Positions 23,600 through 36,700 of a DNA stretch of 64,000 bases are shown here, piece by piece (position 1 is the first letter of the stretch; each line of letters starts with the position of its first letter). The notes below the pieces were generated by a model, which was given only the letters and a program-made list of their open reading frames with translations, did no database searches and had not been told where the DNA came from. The DNA is from Membranipora membranacea (taxonomy: Eukaryota > Bryozoa > Gymnolaemata > Cheilostomatida > Membraniporidae): NCBI GenBank assembly GCA_914767715.1, contig OU612074.1, forward strand, positions 22,988,062 to 23,052,061, in the 5' to 3' direction. A program made the position numbers and the translations under genes.

Positions 23600-24590
23600 A
23601 TTGATTTATTCATTAGGTGGTTCAGCGACTCACTGAGCTCTCATCGATCCACATTTAGTCTTTGCAAATCCCTGAGTCAATCGAATATTCCACGCTACTT
23701 TAAACTACATGTATAGTATAAGATATGTTTCCATAAAATTAAATGCATCACCATATTGCCCTCACAAGCACCAACTGTACTTGCTAGAAAATAAAGAGCG
23801 GCCAATAAACAATCCGTAAACAATACACCATTGTATTTTAGGACGTAAGGGCGGCTTGGTTCAGACTAGAAGTTACATTTCACAAATGCATAGAACTAAA
23901 ATTAAGGATCAATAAATTTAAACACTTACATAGAATATCATTAGATACAAGAGTAGTCTCATATTGCTGTTGTTGAGAAACCTACATAAAATGATAATTG
24001 ATAATTGTAAGAAATTTTCACGCTGTTGATAGGCGATTAAAACTTTTACCAGTTGCCATTCTGTAGCCTCAAATGTTGACTGTTTGCAAATATATATATA
24101 TACATATACATCACATGGACAAATTCATCAATATATATAGGCCTATTTATTTATTTATGTGATATTGGCGCTGGCTGACCATCATGTTGGTTTTAGTTTT
24201 ACTATGGAAAATAAGTAGGCTATGGCTACAGCAGATCATTTCAGCTCTTTTAATTTTATTCATTGCACCCTCTCCTAGGCCACTGAATAGGTAGTAGGCT
24301 GCCCACTGTATGTCTAGGCAGAATAGATAGGTCCTGGTTCACTAGCTGACTAGATAGACAAATGCAGGTTACATTTTATGCGGTAAGATGATGGTCTTTG
24401 GGTGCCCAGATACACCCCATCCTACCAGCAAAGCTTGTCAAGACATGCTACTGTTGGCCATGCTCTCGCAGGCTGTAGAACTTTCAGAGAGTGAACAAAC
24501 AAATCAACAATATTTGATAGGATAAAGCATCCCATAATGCAATTCTCTGGAATTCCCAAAGTATATTTGGGCTAAATAGAATTGGACTTG
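23600..24590. other. Noncoding stretch between LINE and polycystin 3' end
   Basis: No supported exon; a (TA)n-rich patch lies near 24092-24105. Confidence 0.4.
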
Positions 24591-24591
24591 A

Positions 24592-24597
24592 TTTATT
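24592..24597 (-). promoter_or_regulatory. Poly(A) signal AATAAA for the polycystin-like gene
   Basis: AATAAA on the minus strand about 175 bases downstream of the predicted stop codon at 24770-24772. Confidence 0.4.
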
Positions 24598-24769
24598 TAT
24601 GGAAAGTGAAGATGTAGCGGTTTATTCATTTCACATTGTGTTAGTTTTGTAAAGATTGACAGGTACTCAGTTCATGTGTATAAATGTATAAAATATATTT
24701 GAGTCTGATTCCATGGTTTGACTACATGATTTCTTTGGCAACCAGATCCAGTGTTAAGCCTAAACTGTA

Positions 24770-27700
24770 TCATTTTTTTATCCCTTTAAATCTTTGACGT
24801 GCGTAATCAACTACCAATTGACTCAGTGAATCAATTCTTGAATGCTCCAAGTTTAGTACACTCTTTCTGATATAAAACTCAGCCTGAAATGGATGAAAAA
24901 GGAAAAAGGAGTTTGTTAGATGTTCACTCTCACATATTATTCTCTTAGTTTTACAAAACAGGCATTTTTTAAACATGAATACACTATATAATATAATATA
25001 ATTCAAATATTTGTAGTAACTACCAAGGATGACTGTGCCTATACGGCTAGCGATCACTGCAGGTCAGATTGTGTTGGTGCTAGGTGCTGGTGGTCCCAGG
25101 AAAGCAACAGCCTGCATGAAGGCATTTGAAACAAACAAACCACAGGCGATGTGCATTGACCGGCGTTTCTGCAACTGGGTATATTAATGCGTTGTTTATA
25201 AATTGTTCAGATAGAAATCTCCAGCTCAAGTATGTTGTGGGAGACATTTTTCAGCTGTAATTGTTAGTTATGCAAGATGTATACAGCTGTAAGCAATCAA
25301 TTTTATGAGAATCTGATTTTTTTGTGCAGAGACAATTGGGAGACTATCCATCCATTTAGCGGAGACATGAAGTTGTTCAATATGGAGATAAATACAGTAG
25401 AGAGCATGCTTGCACTGAATAAACAAAAGTTCAAGAATTACGGTAAACTATTAAAAATTGCGACTTTCGGAATATTATACCTCCACCATGACTTCATTCA
25501 GTGTCACAGTGCTTGCAGCTCGACTCAGAGATACAAGTCTTGCTGCACCAGCACTGCACTGTTCACACATACTGGCTGGGAAAATAGATCACTGATCAAC
25601 CAGGCTATCATTACCGCAAAGTGGATGTCATAAGGCCAATTATGCATCATGCACAACAATGGTTAATAGTGACACTAGAAAATAAATCTGGTTTCCAATC
25701 CCCACCGAATTGGTTAGAGTAGCCACTAGAGCAGGTGGCCAATCGGATGGCTTTGGAATTCCAAGATTATTTATTTTTGCAGAGATCAGCTCATACCTAA
25801 AATCAGGGCTCAGGCAAAATGCTGTGCACACTGTATCTCTTATAGACACCGCATTATTGTATACTGTTGGATCACTGCTACGGCCGTCCAATCTCACTTT
25901 CACTCTCATCTCACTTAATATGTGGTTATACGATCAACTCTCTATTTAAATTTTGTGTCAGCAGTGGTTTAAACTGTCTTGTGCACAGACAGTGCATAAA
26001 TGCAGAGCCAAACTATCACTGGCCCTGTCCTAGCAGAATGTCAGATTCAGAGGTTCTGTCGCTAAGTGGACACCCCTCCTGAAAAAAGTGATAGCAGTTG
26101 GCGATATACTCTTTAACATTCATAGGTCCCCTTAGTCAGGGTGGCGATCTAAAAGCCTTCCAAGACAGGGAATCTAACCCCGGCCATGGCTGTGAGATCG
26201 CCGGATTTTAATCAAAATAACCCTAACAAGTATGCTGTGATTCAAATCTGGTCGCAATGGTCTAATATAGAGTAGTATGCAAGTTCAAAAGTTCTGTCAA
26301 ATCGGGACCATCATGATTTGACTTGGTCATATCCTCTTCTGTATGCTTGGGCAGATACATTATAACTTTACAATCACTTTATAGTTCACAGCGTTGAATG
26401 AGAGATTACTGATAATTAATTATATTGATATCCAAGGTGGATGATAACAGATCAGGTAATGTTACAGATCAGGTAATGTTACACTATAAAAAGATGGTAA
26501 AATAGGTTAGTAAACAGTGGTAATAAATTATTAATACAGTATAATTACGAGTATAATATCACAGAGTAAAGATATCCTCACTCTGTTAAAACCAAAAAAA
26601 ATCATGGTGCTACTTCGCTTATGTACTGTGAGAATTTAACAAATTCAATCTGATAGATAATTATGATAGATGGAGGATGAGGATATATCATTGAAATAAA
26701 GCCAATTGAAGCATTGCCCTGCATGAATATAAAAAAATGTTATACCATGTTGAATGGTAAGTTCTCTTAAAAATAAGATATTATGATATTATTGTGTTTT
26801 AAATATAGAACTATACCAGCTAGGTGAAAGTCTTCAGAACAGATCTAGACTTGTACAGCTAGCCACCTCTGGTAACTCACAGAGTCTGACTTGTTTGTCT
26901 CAATTCGGTTTCTCTGTTGCCTCCTCCTCAAACAGTCAAGACAACGTAGTGGTGGACTCCGAGTTGTTCTATTGGAAATATACAGAAAATCCATGTAACT
27001 GTATCTCGATAGAGCTATACAAGAGACAAAAGTCTGTATACCCACGGGAAAAACTCAGAGTTTCTAACAGGGTACCTCAACTATCTGCAAGCCGGGACTA
27101 TATTTCGATCAAAACTTGCCACTGGAATATGTGAGTCTTTGAAAACAACTGTATTATCCACAAATAAAGAGGTTATGGCATAGAACTCAGTATTAGAGTC
27201 ACCTACCATGTGATCTTGAGCAGCAGTGAAAGTCTGATTCACTTCATGGTCATCTCTCACAAATATGTTATAAAGAGGTGCTGTCACAGGCCTTGCTTCA
27301 AATGTGTGTCTTGTCTTAGCAATAATTTTACGTTGTGTGGTCTTGGCAGCTATGCGATACTTTGTCTCTCTGTGTTTGGGATGACACAAGCATCGCAGAT
27401 GTTCAGAGAAGCAGGTTACACTGTAATCAAGTATAAGGTTTTATTTAGTGTTGTTTATATGGTGCATCTTCATGGTCTGAGTGGGTCTACGTGATGTTAT
27501 ATTAGTTTTACTTTGTTTCCATTTCGTCGCAGCTAGAAAAACTACCATGTGAAGTCTTTCCATAGCGCTGGTAGCAATATTTATTAAGGCTTAATTGTGG
27601 TGCGACTTTTTATTCGCTGCCCCTTCCTGTGAAAAGTGTATATCAGCACCGTGAGTGGAGAAAGGGAGAAGCAGGGGGCGCCCAGATATTGCTAGGATAT

Positions 27701-30700
27701 TTAGCCAAAGATATCACCTGTTGTATGTGAGAGTCCAAGGTCCATCATCCCTCTGAACAAATACGTTACAATATTCCCTCCTTTTACCATCTCTGAAGGG
27801 CAGGCAGCACTTGAATGGCTTAGAAAATGGCCGCTCCGTTTCAACTTGTATCACGTAACTTGCGAACAAATTAGTTGAGAACGCCTTAAAAATAAGAATA
27901 TGACAACTGTGAACATAGTACAATCTATAAAAAATGTAATTTATTTTTTACAAGATCAGTCTAAAAATTCAGAACTCCATTGCCAATATACTCAATATCG
28001 ATAACAATAAGCATGATCGGGCATCTTGACTTTCAACCTCATCATGTTGAACCACAAAACTAAGTGAATATTAATTTGTTGGCTTTCATATTCAAGCTGA
28101 ATTTATGTTTTCAATTATCATATACTGGTGTTTCTCACCTGTACTCTTACGAATGTAGGAATATCTAGTGTCTCGGAGCCAATCACAACCCATGTATCAG
28201 GCATGACCTCTATGTGACCCCCCTTAGATCCTATACTAACACTTATCTCATTCAGGCAGTCATACTCCCCCTCTACCATCTGTGTCTGTAATAAGAGGAG
28301 ATAATCTATCAATGATTGTAGACCAGTACCCCTCAGGGCGTTAAATTTTCCTGACACTCGGAACGCAGCTGAGGAAGAAGACATCTCAGATTTGCATTTT
28401 GTATCTTTCATGATTTACCACAGACCACGTGACAACGCAACAGCTGCTCTTTCCATACCAATGATACAATACAATCTATACACCTACCTACATAATAAAA
28501 TACCAACCTTCAATCGAAATTTGGGTCTGGCTGACCTGCGAAGACCTTTTTAATCTGTCATCACACTGGAAAAATAATGAGTATCAAAACCTACCCTGTG
28601 ATCTAGAGTCCCAGTAACAGTTTGGTTCATTTCCTGAACAATTCCTTCAACTGTGTGAATTAGTGGTGCTGCCACAAGATTTGCTTCAAGAGTGTGTTCT
28701 TTTTCAAGACTAGTTCTGTGTGGAGTGGCTATGGCAGCTAAGGTGTCGGCAGCAATACAATCTGTCTCCACCTGCAGAGAGTTCAGATATCAATATATTG
28801 TGTGTCTTATAATGAAATAAGGGTTCTGACTGAGCTACACAGATAGGATGTGAATTGTCGACTCCTAGTAAGGAATAAAGTATGGTCCTTACTCTCTACA
28901 AAACCTTGATGAAGATTATGTTAATGAGAATGATAATCACAGAACTATAATAGTCTGTCACCCCGTTTAAGTTTGGAGAGGTTATCCCTCCCCCCCCCGC
29001 ATTATTTATAAATCTGGTACAATATCCATTTTAGCAACACAATGACTATGTATCTTACACACAAAAGAATTGAAGTGCCTGCAAGCGTATGCATAAACAT
29101 CATGTAGGTCTGAGGACTTGAGGCAGGAGACCGTTCTTGTATAAACCCACAATACAGACACAGAGGTACTAGAGAAATCTACCTCTGATATTTGAGACAG
29201 AACACATCACATCAGTAGTATCAGGAAAGTGTGCATTACTAGTAATAATGGTCTTCTCAACCGAGTTGGTGAAGCAGGTGGATAATTGTTATCGGCCATA
29301 GGGTAACTTCAAATAATCTGAAATTGTCTTTGATATGTGGTTGAATCGTAAATGTGAAATTAAATCTACTTTTTATGCATGAAGGTCCGTCTCAAAAATA
29401 TGTTATGCTGCAAGGCTGATCCAAATACCAAATTGTTTTGAATTAAACTCACTGGAGTTGCCTCTCTATGTACAGTCATGTTCAGTTTATGGTTCATTTC
29501 CTGGTTATGTTCCAAAAGTTTGTCAGTGAAAGGTGCTGCCACAGGGTTATCTTCCAATGTGATTTCTCCCTGATGAAAAGTTTCTTGTGGAGTTGCTATG
29601 ACAGGTAAGACATCAGCATCTAGACAACCATACTCCTCTTCCACTGCCTGTACCTGTAAAATGTGCGGATATCAATCTATCAACATTGTGATCAAATCAT
29701 GTTTCTAGCTGAGGTACACAGCTATTTTCTTTATCGTCAAACTCCTGTTATTGATGACTTTGACCTTTGCCCTCTCAAAAACTGGATGTAGATTGAGTTA
29801 ACAAGAATGGTAATTACAAAAAAAATTCTTCACCCTTTTTATGATTTGAGGAATTGCCTTCCAGAATTACCTATAAATCTAGAACAATATCTATGTTAGC
29901 AGAAACAATTAACAGGTGTTTTGCACACACCACCAGCATCAAGTTGCAAAGGAACCAGGCTGATTGAAATAATGAATTCTATAGAATTGAACTCACCAGA
30001 GTTTCCTCCCTATGTACAGGCTCTGGTTTCGGTTTTGACCATTTCTTGATAAACTCCTTTGCTTTGTCATTGTTATAAACTAGATCCCACACAATGGTTC
30101 TGATTGCTAATCGTGCAGTGTGCTCGCTCCTGGATTGAGTCTCACATATCAGTATCGCGGCTCTTTCCTCATCTGACAGCTTGCGATTGGCGAGTTCAAA
30201 CCACTCCAACGCCTCAAAATAAAACACACAACAAAATATTTTTTCCTTTTTTGTGAAGGTGTTACTTCAGAAAGTTGAGGTGAGTTTATACTAGGACAAA
30301 ATACAAACACATGGAGTGCCTACTGCTTTTGGTAAAGTTTTTCTCTGATAGTTAGAATTTGCCAGTCTAACAAAAAAGCTCTCACGGTCCCTTGTTACTC
30401 TTAATCATACAAATGTGCTTACAGCGTCAGATTTATCGTCCACATCAGACTGATGCTGCAGAGCCTGATTGTCTTCTATAGGTGTGATCTGCTGCTCCTC
30501 AAGAAGCCCATAATACAGCTCCAGTTCTCTGTTCCATGGTCCGCCTCTTCTCACCTTAGCAAGGTTTGCTCTCTCCTTATTAGCTGCTCCTGTTAGTGAT
30601 GACCACCATCCTTCCAGCTTCACCTTAACAAGAAGGGTTTGAGCATGGATAAGGAATAAGTGTGAGATGCAAACGCTACACTGCTGACCTTTCAAGTTTC

Positions 30701-33700
30701 GTTTAACATATTTATTGCAGTCATCATGTGGAAAAACTTTACATTCATAATTTGTCTCATAATGCGAGATTGGTCAGTGCGATTAGATATCAAATTGATG
30801 AAAGGTAAAAAATTTATTGGGCAGGTAAGGTACAGGGATCAACATAATCATCACAACAATCAAGGCCAATAAATTTCACACTCAGAATAAAAACCTTTCA
30901 AACCTTGATATAGTCAGACAACTCCACATCAAAGTCTGCTTCTTCAGGGTTCTGATTAATGTACGCCAGGCCGTCATTGATCACAGATATGAAAAGATTG
31001 AGGAGGATAAAGTTACCGGCTATCATATATACAGAGAACAGAACTCTCAGTACCCAGGCATCTGTCTCAATATGATGAGTGAACTTCAGTATACCTAAAC
31101 AGAAAAATAAAAATGCTTGTGATTTATAAAATTAGACAGCTCTGTGTTCCATTTCATTTTTCAAAAACAGTCATTGCAGTGCTCAACTTTTGAGGAGATA
31201 AAGGCATGACTATAGTTTCTCAAGCTCTGGGCACCTTAAAATGGTGATAGTTATGAATTCCAAATAAACCCAGCAGCGCATAAAAATAAACATCTCGTTT
31301 TCCGAGGTTCCAAAAAAGCTTTACTTAGTACATTTGACGGTTCAAATTTATTGTGGCCGCAAGCCAATCAAGAGAAAATAATTGCGAATCGTAAACACAG
31401 TCAATGGAATAAATAAACTCAAGCGAAGCTGCCGAATTTTAGAAGTTAGTCCGCCAGGCTTATAGTCCTTTTCTATTGAATAATGGAGTGTCTGATTGTC
31501 AAGAGTAGTCATGCTATACATCAAAATATATAACAGCTGCTATTTTCTATGATAGTGATATATATTATCAAGCTCCTTACCAAGAAGTATTCCAAAAAGG
31601 TAATAGAAAGATCTGAGAAAGTGTACAAAAGCTCCGAACTGACTCCCAAAGGCGATTGTCATAATATGACTGTACAATAGGAGTAGCAGTGATAGTGCTA
31701 TGGAATACCAAACTACATTCGGACCCGTGGTTGACAATGTCATCTAAAAATGAGAAACACTAATATGGTAAATGCAACAATGTAATGATCCTGTTACCTG
31801 TGAAAGCTTCGAATATCTAAATAATATATACACTTCCTAGGCTTCTAGGCTAAGGATGCGAACCCATTTCACTCACAAACTACACAGCACCGATGCAGTT
31901 TTCCAATAAAACTTTAGATATTTATATTACAAGGTATCCTTTCTTGACTCTACTGAGTTTATCAGCTTCCTCAGTTAAATCTAACATGATGTCATGTGGA
32001 GATAACAATAATCACGTTATACATTACCTTGAGATAAGTGAGCTGTTGACTGAAGTCCATAGGCTGGAACAGCTGTATTATGGCAATGAATAGAACTAAG
32101 GCTATTGTTAGAGAGTAAGCAGTGTCCCACCTCATCACAGGATCAAAGTCTACATACTCGGCTATTGCAAATCGAAAATACAAGGTCCGAATCAAAAATG
32201 ATGTTTATCTTTTTATGAGCAGTTTTCAGCAGTTTCAGCTCCTTTTTCCTATGCTGCATTGGATGAAAAGTACCCAATCAGTGGGAATTCATCTCTGAAC
32301 AGAGGCTTGGAAAAATGTCTATTTCAGCTATAATATCAAGCTCTCACTAAGATTATCACAAGTTTCTATATTCCAATGGATTGAAATTTTGTTCGTTTGT
32401 CATTTAAGTTAATTTGCCCTCTAAATATATCGATGGGTATTTTTCTACATCATTATAGTTAACTGTCAAGTTGATGTTTTTGGGATTTTAACGATTTTTT
32501 TAACCTTCATGTGGTTGACTGAGAATTTTGTAATTTGTTCAAAGCATTCATTGATCGAAAATCAACTAATAGGTTTACACCTATAAGAAGTGGTCTTTTG
32601 ATTATTTTGATCATCTGCTGACCAGTGCGAATAATGAAATATCTTGTTTGCGCTGCAATCTTACCCGTATTGTTTTTCATGAACTCAACAGCGGTCACAA
32701 CTTCATATGATCTCAAGGCGAAGAATACAACCGACAGTAAAGCGAGAGACACATTTACAGATTCCACAATGTGCCACGGATCCCTCAAGTATTTATGTGC
32801 ACCTTCTTTGTAAAGTGCTGTAATAAATAATGGTGAGTCACTCAACAAGTGGAGCAGTGTTTAGACCTTTATGTAATGAAAAGTGGTAATATCTAGCAGC
32901 AGAAGCAGTCACGTTTTGATATACAGGGAAGGTAAGGCTAATCAAAATTGAATTGAGATGGTACCCAAAGCGTCCAGCAATACCTTTGAAGATGTTGTTT
33001 CTGCTACAGAATGATAAGGCCAGTATACTGACTTACACAGGAGGCAGTATCACAGGGAGGGGTTTACTCAATTTGGTTAGAAAACTCTGGCTTTGTATTG
33101 CCAAGATAATGTTTTCCTCAAGCTGTATGTACAGAGACGCATATTGCAAACTCACCTCGAGCTTCTTTGAGTGCAATATAACAAAGAACCAGGAACCAGA
33201 TACACTGTATGATGAGGAAGAGAAAGTCTACCCAGTCTACATAAGGGTAAGGTCTGAAACTGTTCACATCCCAAGACGCAAATACACCTAAAATGGAATA
33301 ATTGCATAAACAAAATGTAATTATAAGTATATTGTGTTTTGACATTATCCCCAATAAGAAGACAGCTTTGACAAAAAGTAAATTACTTTACAACTACCAC
33401 GACAGCTAATCTCACAAGAACCAATACTTTCATGAGACTGAAATGGCATTATGTTTTGACAAGTCATGTGACCTGGAGATAGAAATCAAACGAACAAATA
33501 AATCAAATGTTGTGGGTCCCCTTTTATCGGGCTATATCTCAGGAAGCTATGCGCATCCATCCTTGACACTACACAATATCTTTATGTTGGGAGACATTGA
33601 TGGATATAATGTGAAAGTAAGAAGGTGATTGACAGATTGGCTCTGGATTTATGAGTGAAACACCATGAGCAATCATTGCCAACCTTCCTCATTCTCTTTT

Positions 33701-36700
33701 ATTCTCATATCTTATTATCTACGTTTAACACTTACCTCCATATACTGGCGTCTCCAGAACAATCTTTATTTGTGTGTATATATTTACATTCATATTTGCC
33801 ACAACAAATTCTACAAATATGGCCCTTGTCTGTTTGTCTATCCAGATCTCCTCTTCTAGAAGATCACAGACAAGATCCCAGTTAGAATCATACATGGTCA
33901 CCCTGTAATAAGAGATATGCATTTGTTGAGTGATGAGAAACTTCACTTTAAATTCTTCTGATTTGTGCCATGTGAAACATTCTAGCTGGATGAACTGATG
34001 AATATCTTCTTACCCCAGAACCAACAAGATCACTACAAGACTCAAGTACTCGAGAGCATTGACTGATTGATCTGATGACGCTAAGTTAACTTTGCGATTG
34101 ACTGAATTATTTATATAAAGAATTAGAGACCCAGTTACATACTTACATGTACCCACTGATGCTGTATGACTCAATTACTCCCCGATAACGAGCTCCTTTG
34201 ATCACCTCATGTATGTACGGTGGTAATGTAACACCATCAACGTAAGTACCATTCCACTCTGCAAAATAACATTAATCTTAATTTGATGATTGTATTTGCC
34301 TTTGGAAGCTGAGATGAAAAAATTTCAATCTGAGTAATGTCTGTCTCAATCAAGCGCCAGATATTTATGTATTTTATACCTGATTCAATCGGATATGATT
34401 GCCACCACTATTGAACAAACTACACTAAATGCGCTTTCTACTCAGAATATCGGAGTTGGCACAGCCCAACATAAGCCAATCATTGGGGTAGGAGGAAGCT
34501 CAGTGTTGGTTAAAGCTCCCACAAGTGCTGGACTTGCCAGGCTCAAAACTCCCTGCAGTCTACTGACTACTGGGGCCTGATGATGCCACAGGTTTTCGCC
34601 TACCTGCCTGCAAACTGTGAGCAATTTTACAATGAACATGGTGGCCGCAACCTCAAGGCGCATTGATTTGATTTCTAAGTTTTCGGACCGTACATGTGAC
34701 ATCTGTTGTGACATGGAATTCAATGCAGTGATTTTTAAGAACTCAAAGTGTATAGGAAGTCAACATGCGAGACATTTTACTCACTTGAATTCCAGTCTCG
34801 CTCCTCGTCTTCATCCTCACAGTTATAGACTTTGAACAGCCTTGATGACTCATACTTCTGGTACTCATCACATTCAACTGTGAAATATCCATAAGATATT
34901 AATTTTGTTTTTGTTTAAACAAATTGGAGACACTTTATACGAAATTAATCGGTGTTAAGATCGCGCTGCTAGACATGTGCCGCAGATAACCAGGAGATAG
35001 ACTCTTTTGTTTTGCAAAGTACCAGATATCCATTCTTGTTGTGGTGACAGTTAAGCGTAATATAAATGTCTAATGGAAAATTAGATGTTGATATGACAAT
35101 GGTTTATGGAGGTTATGGCAAACAGTTAATGTCTGCTATTATCTTATGAAGTTTAATGTTCAAAAATTAGTCTTAAATGGGTCAGTATCAACCTCTTGAG
35201 CAAATATTCATTTTAACTGACCTTCGACCTCTCTGTTCTGTTGCATTCTGACTGGTCCCATTCTGATGGCGTCAATGTTATACATAAACTGACGTTCATA
35301 TAGACTCATACTTTCTCCATTGTAATGATGACTTGGATATACAACAGGAAATAACGTCTCTCTCATCCATGGCCATATATCTTCCACTCTGCTTAACTTT
35401 AATAATATAGAATACATTACAAATCAAACTCATACCGATATATATATTTTCTACCAAGAATGCAATGGCAAAAAAGGCTGCATGAGAGATCTATATAATT
35501 CCAATTTGCATGGTTAGCAGGCAATAAACTTACACCCATGTCGTTGAGTTGGAGCGTATCTTTGATGGTCTTGTTCTGTCTGTAGAAATTTGTACTTGAG
35601 TTGTGGCTTACCACAAGCAGCAACAAGACTAAAAATTGAGAAATTGATAAATGATTATAATACAGTATCTACCAATATGGTAAACGAAATACTAGTGTGA
35701 TTGTGAGGTACTGCATTCTAAGTATGGCGTCGTATTGAGGTTTGCACTAAATTTACACTAAAGCCTCTTCAAACCTCATACAGGGGTCGGAAGGTTTCAA
35801 CTTGGGTTGTTGCAAGCTGCACACCTCCTCATATCAAGTAATGTGATGGGCGAATAAGATTTTAGAATAACTTTTCAAAGCATAAATTGGTTGGACAGAC
35901 ATTCAAAATCTATAAAGCTTACTTAAGTACATGATATGTGCCAGAACTCCCTTCAGCTTATCGAAGAGTTTCTTGAACAGCTTTGCTTCTGTCTGAACCA
36001 CAATAGGTTTGGGTTTGGGGACTTTCTGAGGATGTATAGGAGGTTCAATCGATTCAACAGGTTTGACTTGTCCATGTAAGTCTGATACTGTGTTTATCAT
36101 TGAGAGATCTTCAGGTTCAGCCAGAGTGACTTGGAGGAGGATCGACATGAGCAAGGCGAGAATTATGACCTGTATAGTGATTCGTAGACAGTGTTACAGT
36201 TACAGTCTAAATTAGTAAGTAGTTGGTATTGGAACAGGAACAAATGATGCTTGAATGAGGATCGATGCACCTGAATTATTCTTGTACTCATGAAATGAAG
36301 GTCAAAGAAACCAACTAAGGGACAAATTATGGCAGTATTATTTTGATGAAACGAGTCAATGGAAGAGTCTTCTGATCCCAATTACAGGAGATTAGATTAT
36401 GCTGTGTATAACAATGGCTTGCAAGCTTCAACATTATTTGATTTTTACATGGGATTTTTATACTCAAGTCATTACATGTTACCTTGATAGGTTGCAGGAC
36501 TATGATAGACTGGAAAATGCTGAGAACTAGAGAGGCCAGCCATTCTAGTGAGAGATCTTTACCCCATTGTATGCTATGTAGATAAGGCCACCATACACCA
36601 TTAGCTATACAAGCTCCACAGAGAATGTAACCGAACACAACTCCCCACCATGGCAGAGTGAAGGAAGCGTTGTTCTTCTTCTCTAGGGCTCTAAGCTCTG

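Larger units (their letters stand above)
24770..30623 (-). other. Polycystin-like exons 33-40: cytoplasmic tail, duplicated exons, ZU5-like segment
   Basis: Exons 30623-30423, 30212-29997, 29653-29453, 28771-28595, 28285-28139, 27884-27718, 27369-27207 and 24883-24770. Exons 33-34 are charged and mostly helical. Exons 35, 36 and 39 encode related units (for example ITLEDNPVAAPF, HTLEANLVAAPL and HTFEARPVTAPL, each followed by EMN or EVN). Exons 37-38 resemble a ZU5 domain: SKGGHIEVMPDTWVVIG, then SYVIQVETERPFSKPFKCC and a Trp near the end. Exon 39 joins in phase 2 exactly as needed. The last exon encodes 37 residues and stops at 24770. It is 2.3 kb from exon 39, so an additional exon or a different ending is possible. 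Confidence 0.6.

Noticed and set aside
26130-26220. B-box-like GGGGTTAGATTCCC on the minus strand
   Set aside because: No matching A box or cloverleaf; not enough for a SINE or tRNA call.
26845-27045. Possible extra polycystin exon ending in IETNKSDS with a GTGAGT donor
   Set aside because: In the phase required after exon 39 it contains an early stop; the basic frame shown by the open reading frame cannot be spliced in.
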